Shown: positions 40,048 through 50,061, counted from the stretch's first letter. The stretch: DNA of 64,000 nt from Nitrosomonas sp. (GCA_019635215.1 JAHBZZ010000009.1:1-64000); one strand, 5' to 3'. Numbers and translations are program-made. The notes: a model not told the origin generated them from the letters alone.

Positions 40048-40452
40048 ATGCTTCAACAAAACAAACCGATTTTAGCCGTTGCGATCGGCGCTTTATTTAT
40101 TTTTGCACTGAGTGCGGCACCCGTTATCGCCCATGGACCAGATCATGATGATAATCATGATCAGTGCAAGCACTGTGAAAAAAAAATAGCAAAAATGGAT
40201 ACCGACAGTGATGGCAAGATCAGTAGACGGGAATTCATGAAATTTCACGGCGACAAGTTTGACAAGTATGATCTGAATAATGATCGTTTTCTGGACGCGG
40301 ATGAAATCCATTATATGATGGAAGATATGCATAAACATAAGCGTGGTGACGATCACGGTCATGACCATGATGACGGACATGGGCACTCACATGATAATGA
40401 CGATGACGACGACAATGGCCATGAACACAATCATAGCCACAACCACGATTAA
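40048..40452 (+). CDS. Exported EF-hand protein with His/Asp-rich tail
   Basis: The 134-residue precursor has a signal peptide ending V-I-A and then H-G-P-D-H-D. Two EF-hand loops (D-T-D-S-D-G-K-I-S-R-R-E and D-L-N-N-D-R-F-L-D-A-D-E) should bind Ca2+. The last 40 residues are almost only His, Asp, Gly and Asn, a likely Cu/Zn/Ni-binding tail. GAAGGAG precedes the start. A periplasmic metal buffer or sensor is a plausible role. Confidence 0.85.
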   Translation: MLQQNKPILAVAIGALFIFALSAAPVIAHGPDHDDNHDQCKHCEKKIAKMDTDSDGKISRREFMKFHGDKFDKYDLNNDRFLDADEIHYMMEDMHKHKRGDDHGHDHDDGHGHSHDNDDDDDNGHEHNHSHNHD

Positions 40453-40495
40453 ACCGACCATATAAAGACAGGAAAATTCTTGTAATATAGAAAAT

Positions 40496-40530
40496 ACCGC
40501 TGAGTTACGGACGGACAGTATTTCAGCGGT
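40496..40530. terminator. Inverted repeat between convergent genes
   Basis: ACCGCTGA (40496-40503) and TCAGCGGT (40523-40530) can pair around a 19-base loop. It sits between the EF-hand gene and the convergent M16 gene. The large loop and missing T-tract make this a weak terminator call. Confidence 0.35.
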
Positions 40531-40561
40531 TGGGTCTTGGTCCTGTTGTTTGTATTTGCCG

Positions 40562-41953
40562 TTAGTGCCGCAACCCGGCAGGTTCGGCGGTTGCTTTTTT
40601 CTGCTCCAGCGGTTGCGGATCAAGCACCGCGACGGTCAATTGATCGTCATTAAAGTATTTTTCCGCTACCGCACGAATCTGATCGGCAGTAACGGCCTGC
40701 AACTTCTCCAGCATAATCTCGATATCCTTGTAGGATAAACCTATACTCTCCAGCCGGCCGATTTGCATTGCTTGCGCAAAAATCGAATCCAACTGAAAAA
40801 CCTGACTGGCGATAACTTGCGCCCTGACACGATTCAACTCTTCTTCTGTTACTTTCTCTTCAATCAGTTTCCTGATTTCCGCGCGTATTGCCTGCTCCAG
40901 TTCTTCAACTGTTTTACCCGGACTCGGTGTCCCGCTCAGAAAAAACATTCCCGGTCCCCGCCCTGTTGCGCTATAACCCGCCCCGGCAGAATTGGCGATC
41001 TGCAATTCGCGCACCAGTGATTTATTCAATCGGGCCGAGGTATAACCATCCATAATGCCTTCCAGCATTTCCAAAGCAAAAGGTTCCCAATCATCCTGGA
41101 TGTCTTTTATAACCGGGACATGATAGCCCATGATGAGATAAGGCATTTCAGCAGGCGCCTTGACCGTGATACGCTTCATACCCAGTTGTGGCGGTTCGAT
41201 TTGCGGCTTGCGCTCATCAATCGATAGCAACGGGCGCTGGGGTATACCGCCGTAGTGTTTTTGCACCAACAACTTGACATCTTCGGGATCAACATCACCA
41301 ACGATGACTAAAATGGCATTATTAGGCGCATACCAGCGGTCATACCATTGTTGCGCATCATGCACTGTCATGTTCTCAAGATCATTCATCCAGCCGATGA
41401 CTGGTTGTTTGTAGGGATGCGATTGATAGGCAACCGCCATCATTTTCTCAAACACCAGTGACCGCGCCTGATCGTCGGTACGTAAGCGCCGTTCTTCCAT
41501 GACCACATTGATTTCTTTGGCAAACTCCTCTCCACTAAGCTGCAGATTGTGCATACGGTCCGATTCCAGTTCTATCGCCAATACAAGGTGATCTTTGTGT
41601 AATTGCTGAAAATAGCCGGTGTAATCGCGGCTGGTAAATGCATTCTCACGCCCACCGGCAGCGGCAATACGTTTGGAAAATTCACTGCCGGGTACCTTCT
41701 CAGTACCTTTAAACATCATGTGCTCCAGCACATGAGCGACACCCGTTACACCATTCAATTCATCAACACTACCCGCCTGATACATCAACAGGGAAACGAT
41801 GACAGGCGAGCGATGGTCTTCCTTGACAATCAATTTCAGACCGTTATCAAGCCTGTATTCATGCGGACTGGCAAATGCAGCGGCCCAAGTACCGGAAACG
41901 AGGATCATTATGAGAGAAACGATGGAACGAGCAACAAAATAAACTGGCTTCAT
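40562..41953 (-). CDS. M16-family zinc protease (processing-peptidase-like)
   Basis: The 463-residue precursor has a signal peptide ending A-F-A-S. The inverted zinc motif H-V-L-E-H and the distal Glu in E-E-R-R-L-R-T-D-D are intact, so it is the catalytic type of M16 subunit. The ATG at 41953 is chosen for the signal peptide; the open frame runs on to 42382 without protein-like features. No second, non-catalytic M16 gene follows, which is unusual since such genes often come in pairs. It is divergent from ftsY. Confidence 0.92.
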   Translation of the reverse strand: MKPVYFVARSIVSLIMILVSGTWAAAFASPHEYRLDNGLKLIVKEDHRSPVIVSLLMYQAGSVDELNGVTGVAHVLEHMMFKGTEKVPGSEFSKRIAAAGGRENAFTSRDYTGYFQQLHKDHLVLAIELESDRMHNLQLSGEEFAKEINVVMEERRLRTDDQARSLVFEKMMAVAYQSHPYKQPVIGWMNDLENMTVHDAQQWYDRWYAPNNAILVIVGDVDPEDVKLLVQKHYGGIPQRPLLSIDERKPQIEPPQLGMKRITVKAPAEMPYLIMGYHVPVIKDIQDDWEPFALEMLEGIMDGYTSARLNKSLVRELQIANSAGAGYSATGRGPGMFFLSGTPSPGKTVEELEQAIRAEIRKLIEEKVTEEELNRVRAQVIASQVFQLDSIFAQAMQIGRLESIGLSYKDIEIMLEKLQAVTADQIRAVAEKYFNDDQLTVAVLDPQPLEQKKATAEPAGLRH

Positions 41954-42034
41954 TTTTGCTAACCTAAGAATGACTAAACAGAATAAAATTGGCGTTTGTG
42001 AAATGTTCATACAATGGGGATAGAGCCTACCAGA

Positions 42035-43147
42035 ATGTTTAATTTTTTTAAATCCAAAAAAAACCGCACCGAGGAAGAAAAAACAGCCGAAAGAGAGGAA
42101 ATAGCAGCAGACACGGCACTGATCTCCCGATCGACCACTGACGCACCGAAGGATACAGCAGAAACCACACCGGACATAATAACAAGCGAAGAGATCCGGG
42201 AAGAAGTCAAACCAATGAGCTTTGCAAGCAAGCTCCGGCTCGGATTGACACGCACACGGCAAAATCTTGGCAGACAGCTGTCGGGTCTGTTTGGTGGTGG
42301 TGGCAAAATTGACGAAGAACTCTATGAGGAGTTGGAAACTATTCTGTTGACGGCAGATACCGGTGTCAACGCAACGACTCAATTACTTGAAGATTTGCGC
42401 AAGCAAGTCAAAAAAAAGGGATTGACCGATGCCACGGAACTGAAAGCAGCGCTGAAAGAATCACTGGTTGAAATGCTCAAACCGCTGGAACGCCCACTGG
42501 ATACAACCGCAAACAACCCTTTTGTGATTATGATTACCGGCGTTAACGGTGTCGGCAAAACAACATCGATCGGTAAGCTGGCGAAATATTTTCAGTCGCA
42601 GGGTAAATCCGTATTGCTCGCTGCGGGAGACACCTTCCGGGCTGCCGCACGCGAACAACTGATCGCCTGGGGTGAACGCAACAATGTGACTGTAATTGCA
42701 CCGGATGCCGGGGTTGATAAAAAAAGTGATCCAGCTGCGGTGATTTTTGATGCCATTAATGCGGCCAAAGCACGTGGAATCGATATTGTACTAGCGGACA
42801 CAGCCGGACGTTTAACCACACAATTGCACTTGATGGAAGAAATTAAAAAGGTGAAACGCGTTATCGGCAAGGCGATTCCGGATGCGCCGCACGAAGTCAT
42901 GCTAGTACTTGACGCAAATACCGGCCAGAACGCTGTAACACAGGTCAAAGCATTCGATGAAGCGCTTAATGTCACTGGATTGATTCTGACCAAACTCGAC
43001 GGCACGGCAAAAGGCGGTGTTGTTGCCGCCATATGCGGACAGTATCCGCACAATCCGCCAGCGCTTCGATTTATCGGTATCGGAGAGGGTGTAGACGATC
43101 TTCGGCCGTTTAGCGCCAGCGATTTTGTCGACGCCATGTTTGATTGA
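42035..43147 (+). CDS. ftsY: Signal recognition particle receptor
   Basis: FtsY docks ribosome-SRP complexes at the membrane. The 370-residue protein has an acidic A region (E-E-K-T-A-E-R-E-E), the N domain and the GTPase G domain with G-V-N-G-V-G-K-T-T, D-T-A-G-R and T-K-L-D-G. ATG at 42035 (M-F-N-F-F-K) fits the family; an ATG at 42014 is also in frame. ftsE follows after 32 bases. Confidence 0.97.
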   Translation: MFNFFKSKKNRTEEEKTAEREEIAADTALISRSTTDAPKDTAETTPDIITSEEIREEVKPMSFASKLRLGLTRTRQNLGRQLSGLFGGGGKIDEELYEELETILLTADTGVNATTQLLEDLRKQVKKKGLTDATELKAALKESLVEMLKPLERPLDTTANNPFVIMITGVNGVGKTTSIGKLAKYFQSQGKSVLLAAGDTFRAAAREQLIAWGERNNVTVIAPDAGVDKKSDPAAVIFDAINAAKARGIDIVLADTAGRLTTQLHLMEEIKKVKRVIGKAIPDAPHEVMLVLDANTGQNAVTQVKAFDEALNVTGLILTKLDGTAKGGVVAAICGQYPHNPPALRFIGIGEGVDDLRPFSASDFVDAMFD

Positions 43148-43179
43148 ACGTTTAACAATTGAAGTGTTCAATTCTGGTT

Positions 43180-43833
43180 ATGATCCAATTTCGACATGTC
43201 AGTAAACGCTTTCCTGACGGCTACATGGCGCTGAACAATATTGATCTCAATATCGACGCCGGTGAAATGGTTTTTGTGACAGGTCATTCCGGTGCAGGCA
43301 AGAGTACATTACTCAAATTAATTGCCGCCATCGAACGCCCGACATCGGGCAGTATTGCCATCAACGGGCAAAATATCGCGCAACTCAAGCCCGCTGCATT
43401 ACCATTCCTGCGCCGCAAAATCGGTTTTGTTTTTCAGGACCATAAACTACTGTTCGATCGCAATGTTTTCGAGAATGTATTGCTGCCACTGCAAATCAGT
43501 GGGTTCGAGCAGAATACTGCAGCCAGCCGCATACGCGCGGCGCTCGATAAAGTGGGCCTGTTGGGAAAAGAGAAAGTATTGCCGGTTACACTCTCAGGCG
43601 GTGAGCATCAGCGTCTATGTATCGCACGCGCTATAGTACACCGCCCCGCGATTCTGATCGCCGATGAACCCACAGGCAATCTTGATTCAGCTTATGCACA
43701 GGACATTATGGCAATGTTTTATTCATTTCATCAGGTCGGCGTCACGGTATTGATCGCAACACATGACGCAGGACTACTGGAAAATAACAAGCATCGCGTT
43801 ATCGCATTGCAGCAAGGAAAGCTGACAGCATGA
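43180..43833 (+). CDS. ftsE: Cell division ATP-binding protein
   Basis: FtsE is the ATPase of the FtsEX complex that regulates septal peptidoglycan hydrolysis. The 217-residue protein has Walker A G-H-S-G-A-G-K-S-T, signature L-S-G-G-E-H-Q-R and Walker B I-L-I-A-D-E-P-T-G-N-L-D. Its stop overlaps the ftsX start by 4 bases. Confidence 0.97.
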   Translation: MIQFRHVSKRFPDGYMALNNIDLNIDAGEMVFVTGHSGAGKSTLLKLIAAIERPTSGSIAINGQNIAQLKPAALPFLRRKIGFVFQDHKLLFDRNVFENVLLPLQISGFEQNTAASRIRAALDKVGLLGKEKVLPVTLSGGEHQRLCIARAIVHRPAILIADEPTGNLDSAYAQDIMAMFYSFHQVGVTVLIATHDAGLLENNKHRVIALQQGKLTA

Positions 43834-44741
43834 TCAGAACATGGCTTAACCAGCATTGGTTTGTTTTCATTCTGGCGCTCAAACGCCTATTGTCTGCCCC
43901 GGTGACTAATCTGCTCAGCATACTGGTGATGGGCATCGCAATCAGTCTGCCGGCCGGCGTTTATACACTGATGGAAAATCTGCACGCTATTTCCGGTCAG
44001 ACATCCATATCGCCGCAAATCAGTCTTTTTCTTAAACAGCATGCAACTCAGGATGACATTGATCACATCAGAACAAAATTGACTGAAAACAAGCTTGTTG
44101 TTCACTTCCAATTTATCTCCAAAGATCAAGCACTGTATCAATTGCAACTGGACAATGGATTAAACGAAGTTGTACAGAATCTTGCACACAATCCCTTACC
44201 GGATGCGTTTACCGTTGATACCCAGGATGTAAACACCGATGCCATCGATCAATTACGTACCGACATGCAGACTTGGCCGGCAATCGAGCATGCACAGTTT
44301 GATTCGGCATGGGCAAAACGCCTTGAAGCACTGCTGAATTTTGGTCGTATACTTATATTGGTTTTATTTACGCTGCTTAGCGTAGCCATTGTTGCCATCA
44401 TGTTCAATACTATACGATTGCAAATTCTGACACGGCAGAAAGAAATAGAAGTATCCAAACTGATTGGCGCAACAGATCCTTTTATCCGCCGTCCTTTTTT
44501 ATATTTCGGCGCCATACAGGGTTTTGCAGGCGGCGTTACGGCGTGGCTAATCATTACCTTCGTCCTGCAGATCCTGAACGATGAGCTTCAGGCAATTGCC
44601 GGACTGTATGCTATGGATTTGCAGCTACGCTCTCTCGAATATGGTGATACCGTCAGCTTGCTGCTGTTTGCAACATGGCTGGGCTGGCTGGGTGCGCGCG
44701 TTTCAGTGGCGAATCATCTCTGGCAGATTGAGCCTCGCTAA
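43830..44741 (+). CDS. ftsX: Cell division permease-like protein
   Basis: FtsX is the membrane partner of FtsE. The 303-residue protein has an N-terminal helix (about residues 25-45), a periplasmic domain and three C-terminal helices, the usual four-helix FtsX layout. It is translationally coupled to ftsE, and rpoH starts 153 bases later. Confidence 0.95.
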   Translation: MIRTWLNQHWFVFILALKRLLSAPVTNLLSILVMGIAISLPAGVYTLMENLHAISGQTSISPQISLFLKQHATQDDIDHIRTKLTENKLVVHFQFISKDQALYQLQLDNGLNEVVQNLAHNPLPDAFTVDTQDVNTDAIDQLRTDMQTWPAIEHAQFDSAWAKRLEALLNFGRILILVLFTLLSVAIVAIMFNTIRLQILTRQKEIEVSKLIGATDPFIRRPFLYFGAIQGFAGGVTAWLIITFVLQILNDELQAIAGLYAMDLQLRSLEYGDTVSLLLFATWLGWLGARVSVANHLWQIEPR

Positions 44742-44823
44742 TGCCTCTATTCCATCGCATCGTAAAATATAGACGGGATGCTATCCTTATATTTTGACAT
44801 GAGAATGCAACTATTCTCATACA

Positions 44824-44850
44824 TTAGCACTCTCACCCCGAGAATGCTAA
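44824..44850 (+). promoter_or_regulatory. CIRCE operator overlapping the rpoH promoter
   Basis: TTAGCACTC (44824-44832), a 9-base spacer and GAATGCTAA (44842-44850) match the HrcA-binding CIRCE element (TTAGCACTC-N9-GAGTGCTAA) at 17 of 18 arm positions. TTAGCA (44824-44829) and TAAAAT (44848-44853), 18 bases apart, could be the -35 and -10 boxes, so HrcA would block the promoter directly. The rpoH ATG lies 44 bases after the element. Confidence 0.85.
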
Positions 44851-44894
44851 AATTAAACTTTAATATCGATTATATTTCAAAAGAGGAGCATATC

Positions 44895-45737
44895 ATGACG
44901 AATGCTTTAACGATCCCTGCAATGGGCAGCAGTCTTGAGAGCTATATTCACTCAGCCAATACCTTCCCATTATTGTCTCAGGAAGAGGAGAATAATCTTG
45001 CGAGACGCTTGCGCGACCACGATGACATCAGTGCTGCACAGCAGCTTATTTTATCGCATTTACGTTTTGTCATATCGATCGCACGCAGCTACAAAGGTTA
45101 CGGCCTGCCTCAGGCAGACCTGATCCAGGAAGGCAATGTGGGGTTGATGAAAGCGGTGAAGCGCTTTGATCCCGAACGTGGCGTCCGGCTGGTGTCGTTT
45201 GCAGTACATTGGATTAAAGCTGAAATCCATGAATTCATCATGCGTAATTGGCGGCTGGTCAAGATTGCTACAACTAAACAACAGCGCAAATTATTTTTTA
45301 ACCTGCGCAGTATGAAACAAAGCCTCGACACGATGAATCCGCAAGAAGTTGGTGCCGTTGCGAAGCAATTGAGCGTTAAGCCCGAAGAAGTAGTTGAAAT
45401 GGAAAAACGCTTCAGTGGTAATGATATACCGCTAGAACCACTGTCAGAAGATGAAGACGAAAATTATAGTCCTATTGCGTATTTAACCGACGGAGCGGAA
45501 CCTTCACAAATACTTGAAGCCGCACAAAACCGGGCACTGCGTGGCGAAGGTTTGCAACAATCACTGAACAGTCTGGATGAACGCAGTCGCCATATTATTG
45601 AAGCGCGTTGGCTGCGCGAGAAAGATACAGCAACGTTGCATGAACTCGCCGATGAGCTTGGTATATCAGCCGAACGTGTACGTCAAATTGAAGCCAAAGC
45701 CATTCAAAAGATACGCAAAATAATGATGTCTCACTAA
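44895..45737 (+). CDS. rpoH: Heat-shock sigma factor sigma-32
   Basis: The 280-residue sigma-70 family protein has region 2 (D-L-I-Q-E-G-N-V-G-L-M-K-A-V-K-R-F-D-P), the RpoH box Q-R-K-L-F-F-N-L-R just after, and region 4 with L-G-I-S-A-E-R-V-R-Q-I-E. The ATG at 44895 follows AGAGGAG. The position after ftsYEX is conserved in proteobacteria. A CIRCE element lies in its promoter region. Confidence 0.97.
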   Translation: MTNALTIPAMGSSLESYIHSANTFPLLSQEEENNLARRLRDHDDISAAQQLILSHLRFVISIARSYKGYGLPQADLIQEGNVGLMKAVKRFDPERGVRLVSFAVHWIKAEIHEFIMRNWRLVKIATTKQQRKLFFNLRSMKQSLDTMNPQEVGAVAKQLSVKPEEVVEMEKRFSGNDIPLEPLSEDEDENYSPIAYLTDGAEPSQILEAAQNRALRGEGLQQSLNSLDERSRHIIEARWLREKDTATLHELADELGISAERVRQIEAKAIQKIRKIMMSH

Positions 45738-45822
45738 CGGATGCGGACTGCATGATACATTAATCATAAGTCCTACAAAAATCAAATCCACCAGCCGGAA
45801 ATATCAATATCGTATCGCCAGC

Positions 45823-45866
45823 ATCATAAAAAAAACCCTCGGATAGTCGAGGGTTTTTTTTATGAT
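45823..45866. terminator. Bidirectional rho-independent terminator
   Basis: A 19-bp perfect stem (45823-45841 with 45848-45866) has loop GATAGT. It contains CCCTCG/CGAGGG flanked by eight A on one side and eight T on the other, so it gives a U-tract on both strands. It lies between rpoH and the convergent smbP gene. Confidence 0.95.
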
Positions 45867-45884
45867 CTATGAATCATTGAGTAA

Positions 45885-46229
45885 TTAATGTCCTGAGCTG
45901 CGAATATGCTTGATGGCTTCTTTCATATGCTTGGCGCCCTCTTCAGCATGCCCCATCTTCCCATGCTTGATGGATTCTTCAATATGCTTAATCGCTTCAG
46001 TCATATGTTTATGCGCTTCAGCGTGCGCCTTTTCAGCTGCTTTGGCATGATTCAGGCTCTCCTCCGCATGTTTTACCAGCGCATCAGCATGGCCGTCTTC
46101 ACCATGCGCAAGTGCCTGTCCAGCATGTTCCATCGCTTCAGAGGTATGTCCTGCATCAGACGCCAATACCTGACTGCTCAGGAAAAGCGCTAAAATTCCA
46201 ATTGCAAATGAAGTTGATACATGTTTCAT
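45885..46229 (-). CDS. smbP: Small periplasmic metal-binding protein SmbP
   Basis: The 114-residue precursor has a signal peptide ending V-L-A (residues 21-23). The mature part is all helical heptad-like repeats with regularly spaced His (H-A-E-E-S-L-N-H-A-K, H-K-H-M-T-E-A-I-K-H-I-E-E-S). This matches SmbP of Nitrosomonas europaea, a periplasmic four-helix-bundle protein that binds several copper ions and other metals. AAGGAG lies 9 bases before the ATG. Copper buffering fits an ammonia oxidiser with copper-rich enzymes. Confidence 0.9.
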   Translation of the reverse strand: MKHVSTSFAIGILALFLSSQVLASDAGHTSEAMEHAGQALAHGEDGHADALVKHAEESLNHAKAAEKAHAEAHKHMTEAIKHIEESIKHGKMGHAEEGAKHMKEAIKHIRSSGH

Positions 46230-46425
46230 AATTAATCTCCTTACTTTGTAAATTGAAGACGAGATTGTCAGGATAGCCTGAAATGGATGTGCCTGTTCTT
46301 TTGGCATTAAATACAACCTGAAATAAAGTCCTCCAAGCACATCTTATTTATAGCATAAAGCGCGCAAGAAAAACACAAAAAGTGCTGATGATATGATTTT
46401 GATCAAATCTTCAATGGTTTGGCCA

Positions 46426-47412
46426 TTAATCAAAAGGCAGGTAAATTTCATTCACCTGACTGAACGATGCGCCGGGCGCAGGTCCGCCGCCGATTGCATA
46501 CAAGCGTTTCCCAGCTACTGCCACGCCCAGACCATGGCGTGCTGTCGGCATTGATGCCACTGCTATCCAGCGATTCTCTTCAGGAATATATTTTTCATGC
46601 GTATCAAACGTACCTTCGCCAGACTCTCCACCAAGTACATAGATATGCCCTTCAATCACACCGGCAGCGATACCGCTACGGGCTGCAGGTAAATTGGCCG
46701 CATATCGCCACTGATTGGTGTCCGGATCATAGGCTTCCACCACAGCCGTGTTTTGTTTGTATTTAAGATTGGAACGGCCACCAATTGCATAAATTGCCGC
46801 TCCGGCTGCCGCAATCGCCAGATGGTCGCGCGGCGCTGATAAAGACGCGGCAATCGACCAGGTATTGGTGCCCGGGTCGTATATTTCAGTTGCGCCAGAA
46901 TTCTGTTCGCCATCATAACCACCGATGGCATATAGCCTGCCCTGATATGCGGCGACGCCAAGCGCACCACGTGCAGTCGGCATCGGCGCACGTTCCCGCC
47001 ATATCTGCGTTGCAGGATCAAACTGATAAACCGTATTTACAGCACGCCAGACTGAAAAACCGGATTTAGCGAATCCGCCGACAACGTACAAAAAACCATC
47101 GAGTACGGCAATACCGGCATGATGCCGCCCCTCCGGCAATGGCGTCGTCGTTGACCAGGCATCAGCTGCCGGATCATAAACCTCGATGTCCCGGCTAATG
47201 GCAAAATCCAGCACATTGCTGAAACTGGGCCGACTGAATCCACCGACAACGTAGATTTTACCGTCCAGCGCGGCTGCAGCAACTTCAGTGCGTTTACTGG
47301 GCGCCGGCGCACCTTGAATCCAAGTACCCCGAGTAGTTTCCGCAAGCACCGGATTTATCCACACGAATACAAAAAAGAGGATTATTGTAATCGTCGATCT
47401 GAGTATGAACAT
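46426..47412 (-). CDS. Exported Kelch-repeat protein
   Basis: From ATG 47412 the 328-residue precursor has a signal peptide ending V-L-A-E. Five to six Kelch units follow with the double glycine in I-Y-V-V-G-G, L-Y-A-I-G-G and similar, giving a likely beta-propeller. The frame is also open from 47478 without signal character. It follows hemF by 68 bases, possibly in the same transcript. Ligand and function are unknown. Confidence 0.87.
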   Translation of the reverse strand: MFILRSTITIILFFVFVWINPVLAETTRGTWIQGAPAPSKRTEVAAAALDGKIYVVGGFSRPSFSNVLDFAISRDIEVYDPAADAWSTTTPLPEGRHHAGIAVLDGFLYVVGGFAKSGFSVWRAVNTVYQFDPATQIWRERAPMPTARGALGVAAYQGRLYAIGGYDGEQNSGATEIYDPGTNTWSIAASLSAPRDHLAIAAAGAAIYAIGGRSNLKYKQNTAVVEAYDPDTNQWRYAANLPAARSGIAAGVIEGHIYVLGGESGEGTFDTHEKYIPEENRWIAVASMPTARHGLGVAVAGKRLYAIGGGPAPGASFSQVNEIYLPFD

Positions 47413-47480
47413 CGGCTGATCTCTCCGTAAAAATTTTCTGCAAACCCGGCTCATAAAATGATATACCGGCCGAAACATTC

Positions 47481-48377
47481 TTAAACCCAGTCTTTACCGA
47501 TAAGAAAATCCGTATACAGTTTTTTTTCCGGGGCATTCTCCGCTGGCTTCCAGTCATAACGCCATTTGACAATCGGCGGCAGCGACATCAGGATAGATTC
47601 GGTACGCCCGCCTGTCTGCAATCCGAATAATGTGCCGCGATCCCAGACCAGATTAAATTCAACGTAACGCCCCCTGCGATAGGCCTGAAAATCACGCTCC
47701 CGTTCGCTATACGGCGTATCTTTGCGCCTTTCCAGAATGGGCCGATAGGCCATAAGAAAATGATCACCCACACTGCGTGTCAGATTAAAGCAGGTTTCAA
47801 AATCAGGTTGATTCCAATCGTCAAAAAACACACCGCCGATACCGCGTGGTTCGTTGCGATGCTTTAAAAAGAAATATTCGTCGCACCACTTTTTCAAACG
47901 CGGATAACAGGTAGCGCCAAATGGTTGCAACGCATTCTTACAGGTCTGATGAAAATGAATGGCATCTTCTTCATAACCATAGTATGGCGTCAGATCCATA
48001 CCGCCACCAAACCACCAGACAGGCTCCGCGCCTTCCTTCCGTGCTTCAAAATAGCGCACATTCATATGCACGGTGGGTGCATGAGGATTACGCGGATGCA
48101 ACACCAATGAAACACCCATCGCTTCAAAAGAACGGCCAGATAACTCCGGGCGTGCTGCAGTCGCCGATGCCGGCAGACCGCTGCCATGGACATGCGAAAA
48201 GTTGACGCCACCACGCTCCAGAACATTACCTTCTTCAAGCACCGCACTAATACCGCCACCACCGCCCGGACGATCCCATTGATCGCGCCGGAATATTTTA
48301 CCGTCAACCGTTTCCAGTCCGCTCACAATACTGCCTTGTAAATGAATCAGAAATTCCTTAACTTGTGTTGTGCTCAT
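47481..48377 (-). CDS. hemF: Oxygen-dependent coproporphyrinogen III oxidase
   Basis: HemF makes protoporphyrinogen IX from coproporphyrinogen III with O2. The 298-residue protein shows the family core W-x-F-G-G-G-x-D-L-T-P-Y-Y and K-x-W-C-D-E-Y-F and [10 protein letters not shown]. Heme demand is high in ammonia oxidisers with many cytochromes. The gene is divergent from aroC. Confidence 0.97.
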   Translation of the reverse strand: MSTTQVKEFLIHLQGSIVSGLETVDGKIFRRDQWDRPGGGGGISAVLEEGNVLERGGVNFSHVHGSGLPASATAARPELSGRSFEAMGVSLVLHPRNPHAPTVHMNVRYFEARKEGAEPVWWFGGGMDLTPYYGYEEDAIHFHQTCKNALQPFGATCYPRLKKWCDEYFFLKHRNEPRGIGGVFFDDWNQPDFETCFNLTRSVGDHFLMAYRPILERRKDTPYSERERDFQAYRRGRYVEFNLVWDRGTLFGLQTGGRTESILMSLPPIVKWRYDWKPAENAPEKKLYTDFLIGKDWV

Positions 48378-48630
48378 TCAATCTCCTGTTTTTTTCCGGA
48401 TATATTCGATACAAAACCTGTGCTTCCGAGCATATTTCAATAAAGATAAGCTTTTATGCGTTTATAATATTCCCCTACTCGATCTGCTGCATTTTACCCG
48501 GTGTATATAACATGATTAAAGCATTTTAGGCTTGATCTTCCTCAATCCGCTAGAAAAACACGGGCTGTGGCACACAGATATTTTAGATTCTCAAACGCAA
48601 GAAAAAGTAATTAACAGGAATTTTATCGTC

Positions 48631-49803
48631 ATGTCTGGCAACTCTTTTGGCAAACTGTTTTGTGTCACTTCATTTGGCGAATCGCATGGCCCTGCAATCG
48701 GCTGTGTGATCGATGGCTGTCCGCCAGGTCTGGAAATCAGTCAGGAAGATATTCAGCGCGAACTGAACAGACGCAAACCGGGAACATCCCGACATGTAAC
48801 ACAACGGCGCGAATCCGATACCGTCGAGATTCTCTCCGGCGTATTTGACGGCAAAACTACCGGAACATCGATCGGTCTTTTGATCCGCAATGAAGACCAG
48901 CGCAGCAAAGACTACAGCAAAATCATGGATGTTTTCCGTCCGGGTCATGCCGACTATACCTACTGGCAGAAATACGGTATCCGGGATTACCGCGGCGGTG
49001 GACGGGCATCTGCGCGTGAAACAGCGGTACGCGTAGCCGCTGGCGCCATCGCAAAAAAGTGGCTGAATGAAAAATTCGGTATCGTCATTCGTGGCTACAT
49101 GGCGCAACTCGGCCCCATAGCAATCCCGTTCAAACACTGGAATGACGTTAATCAGAATCCATTCTTTGTGGCGGACAGCAGTTATGTAACACAACTGGAA
49201 ACCTTCATGGATCAATTGCGTAAATCCGGCGATTCAGTCGGCGCCAAAATCAGCGCTGTTGCCGAAGGTGTTCCGGTAGGATGGGGAGAACCGGTTTATG
49301 ACCGTTTAGATGCGGACATCGCTTATGCCATGATGAATATCAATGCGGTTAAAGGTGTGGAAATCGGCGCCGGTTTCGCCAGTGTTACACAGAAAGGCAC
49401 TGAACACTCCGATGAAATGACGCCGGAAGGATTTCTCAGCAACAATGCCGGGGGCATATTGGGCGGTATTTCAAGCGGACAACCAATCACCGTCAATGTC
49501 GCAATCAAGCCAACCTCGAGTATCCGCCTGGGCCGATGTTCCATCAACAAAAATGGTGACCCGGTTATTGTTGAGACCCATGGCCGTCACGATCCCTGCG
49601 TCGGTATCCGCGCAACACCGATAGTTGAAGCCATGCTCGCACTGGTACTCATCGATCATGCATTGCGGCACAGAGCACAGAATGGAGATGTCGTCTGTTA
49701 TACGCCAAAAATCAGCGGTAACCTAGCTGATGCAGATTCCGTCGCAGCACAGCAGAATAGCAGCCTGCCACACCAGGAAGACCCCGAACCCGAGGAAGGA
49801 TAA
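48631..49803 (+). CDS. aroC: Chorismate synthase
   Basis: AroC converts EPSP to chorismate with reduced FMN. The 390-residue protein has [26 protein letters not shown] and the R-A-S-A-R-E-T motif, plus [19 protein letters not shown] 48631 is the family-like start; the frame is open from 48532. The C-terminal 25 residues are acidic and not conserved. Confidence 0.97.
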   Translation: MSGNSFGKLFCVTSFGESHGPAIGCVIDGCPPGLEISQEDIQRELNRRKPGTSRHVTQRRESDTVEILSGVFDGKTTGTSIGLLIRNEDQRSKDYSKIMDVFRPGHADYTYWQKYGIRDYRGGGRASARETAVRVAAGAIAKKWLNEKFGIVIRGYMAQLGPIAIPFKHWNDVNQNPFFVADSSYVTQLETFMDQLRKSGDSVGAKISAVAEGVPVGWGEPVYDRLDADIAYAMMNINAVKGVEIGAGFASVTQKGTEHSDEMTPEGFLSNNAGGILGGISSGQPITVNVAIKPTSSIRLGRCSINKNGDPVIVETHGRHDPCVGIRATPIVEAMLALVLIDHALRHRAQNGDVVCYTPKISGNLADADSVAAQQNSSLPHQEDPEPEEG

Positions 49804-50009
49804 TAGCGCACTCAAATTTTGAGCAGTTTCGCTTCAGCAATTTATCCTTGACAAAATGGCTCAAATAAACGATTATCGCCCCCGCAATGAATTTGAAACA
49901 ATCAGAAGCAGAACAATCGGACCGGCTTACAGTTGAGCAATCCGATTTTTTACAGTGCTGAATAAAAAAATAAATAACAGTTCACAACCTGCTATCTGCT
50001 TCGATCTGC

Positions 50010-50015
50010 TATAAT
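50010..50015 (+). promoter_or_regulatory. Candidate -10 element of the tRNA-Arg/tRNA-Phe operon
   Basis: A perfect TATAAT lies 46 bases before the tRNA-Arg gene and is followed by a GC-rich TCCCCG, typical of stringently controlled stable RNA promoters. No good -35 is seen at the usual distance. TTGACA (49848-49853) with GATTAT (49871-49876) is another, more distant promoter candidate. The rest of 49804-50061 shows no gene. Confidence 0.5.
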
Positions 50016-50061
50016 TCCCCGAATTCTGGATAGCAGTCTGATTAACAGTAGATTGTTTCAA

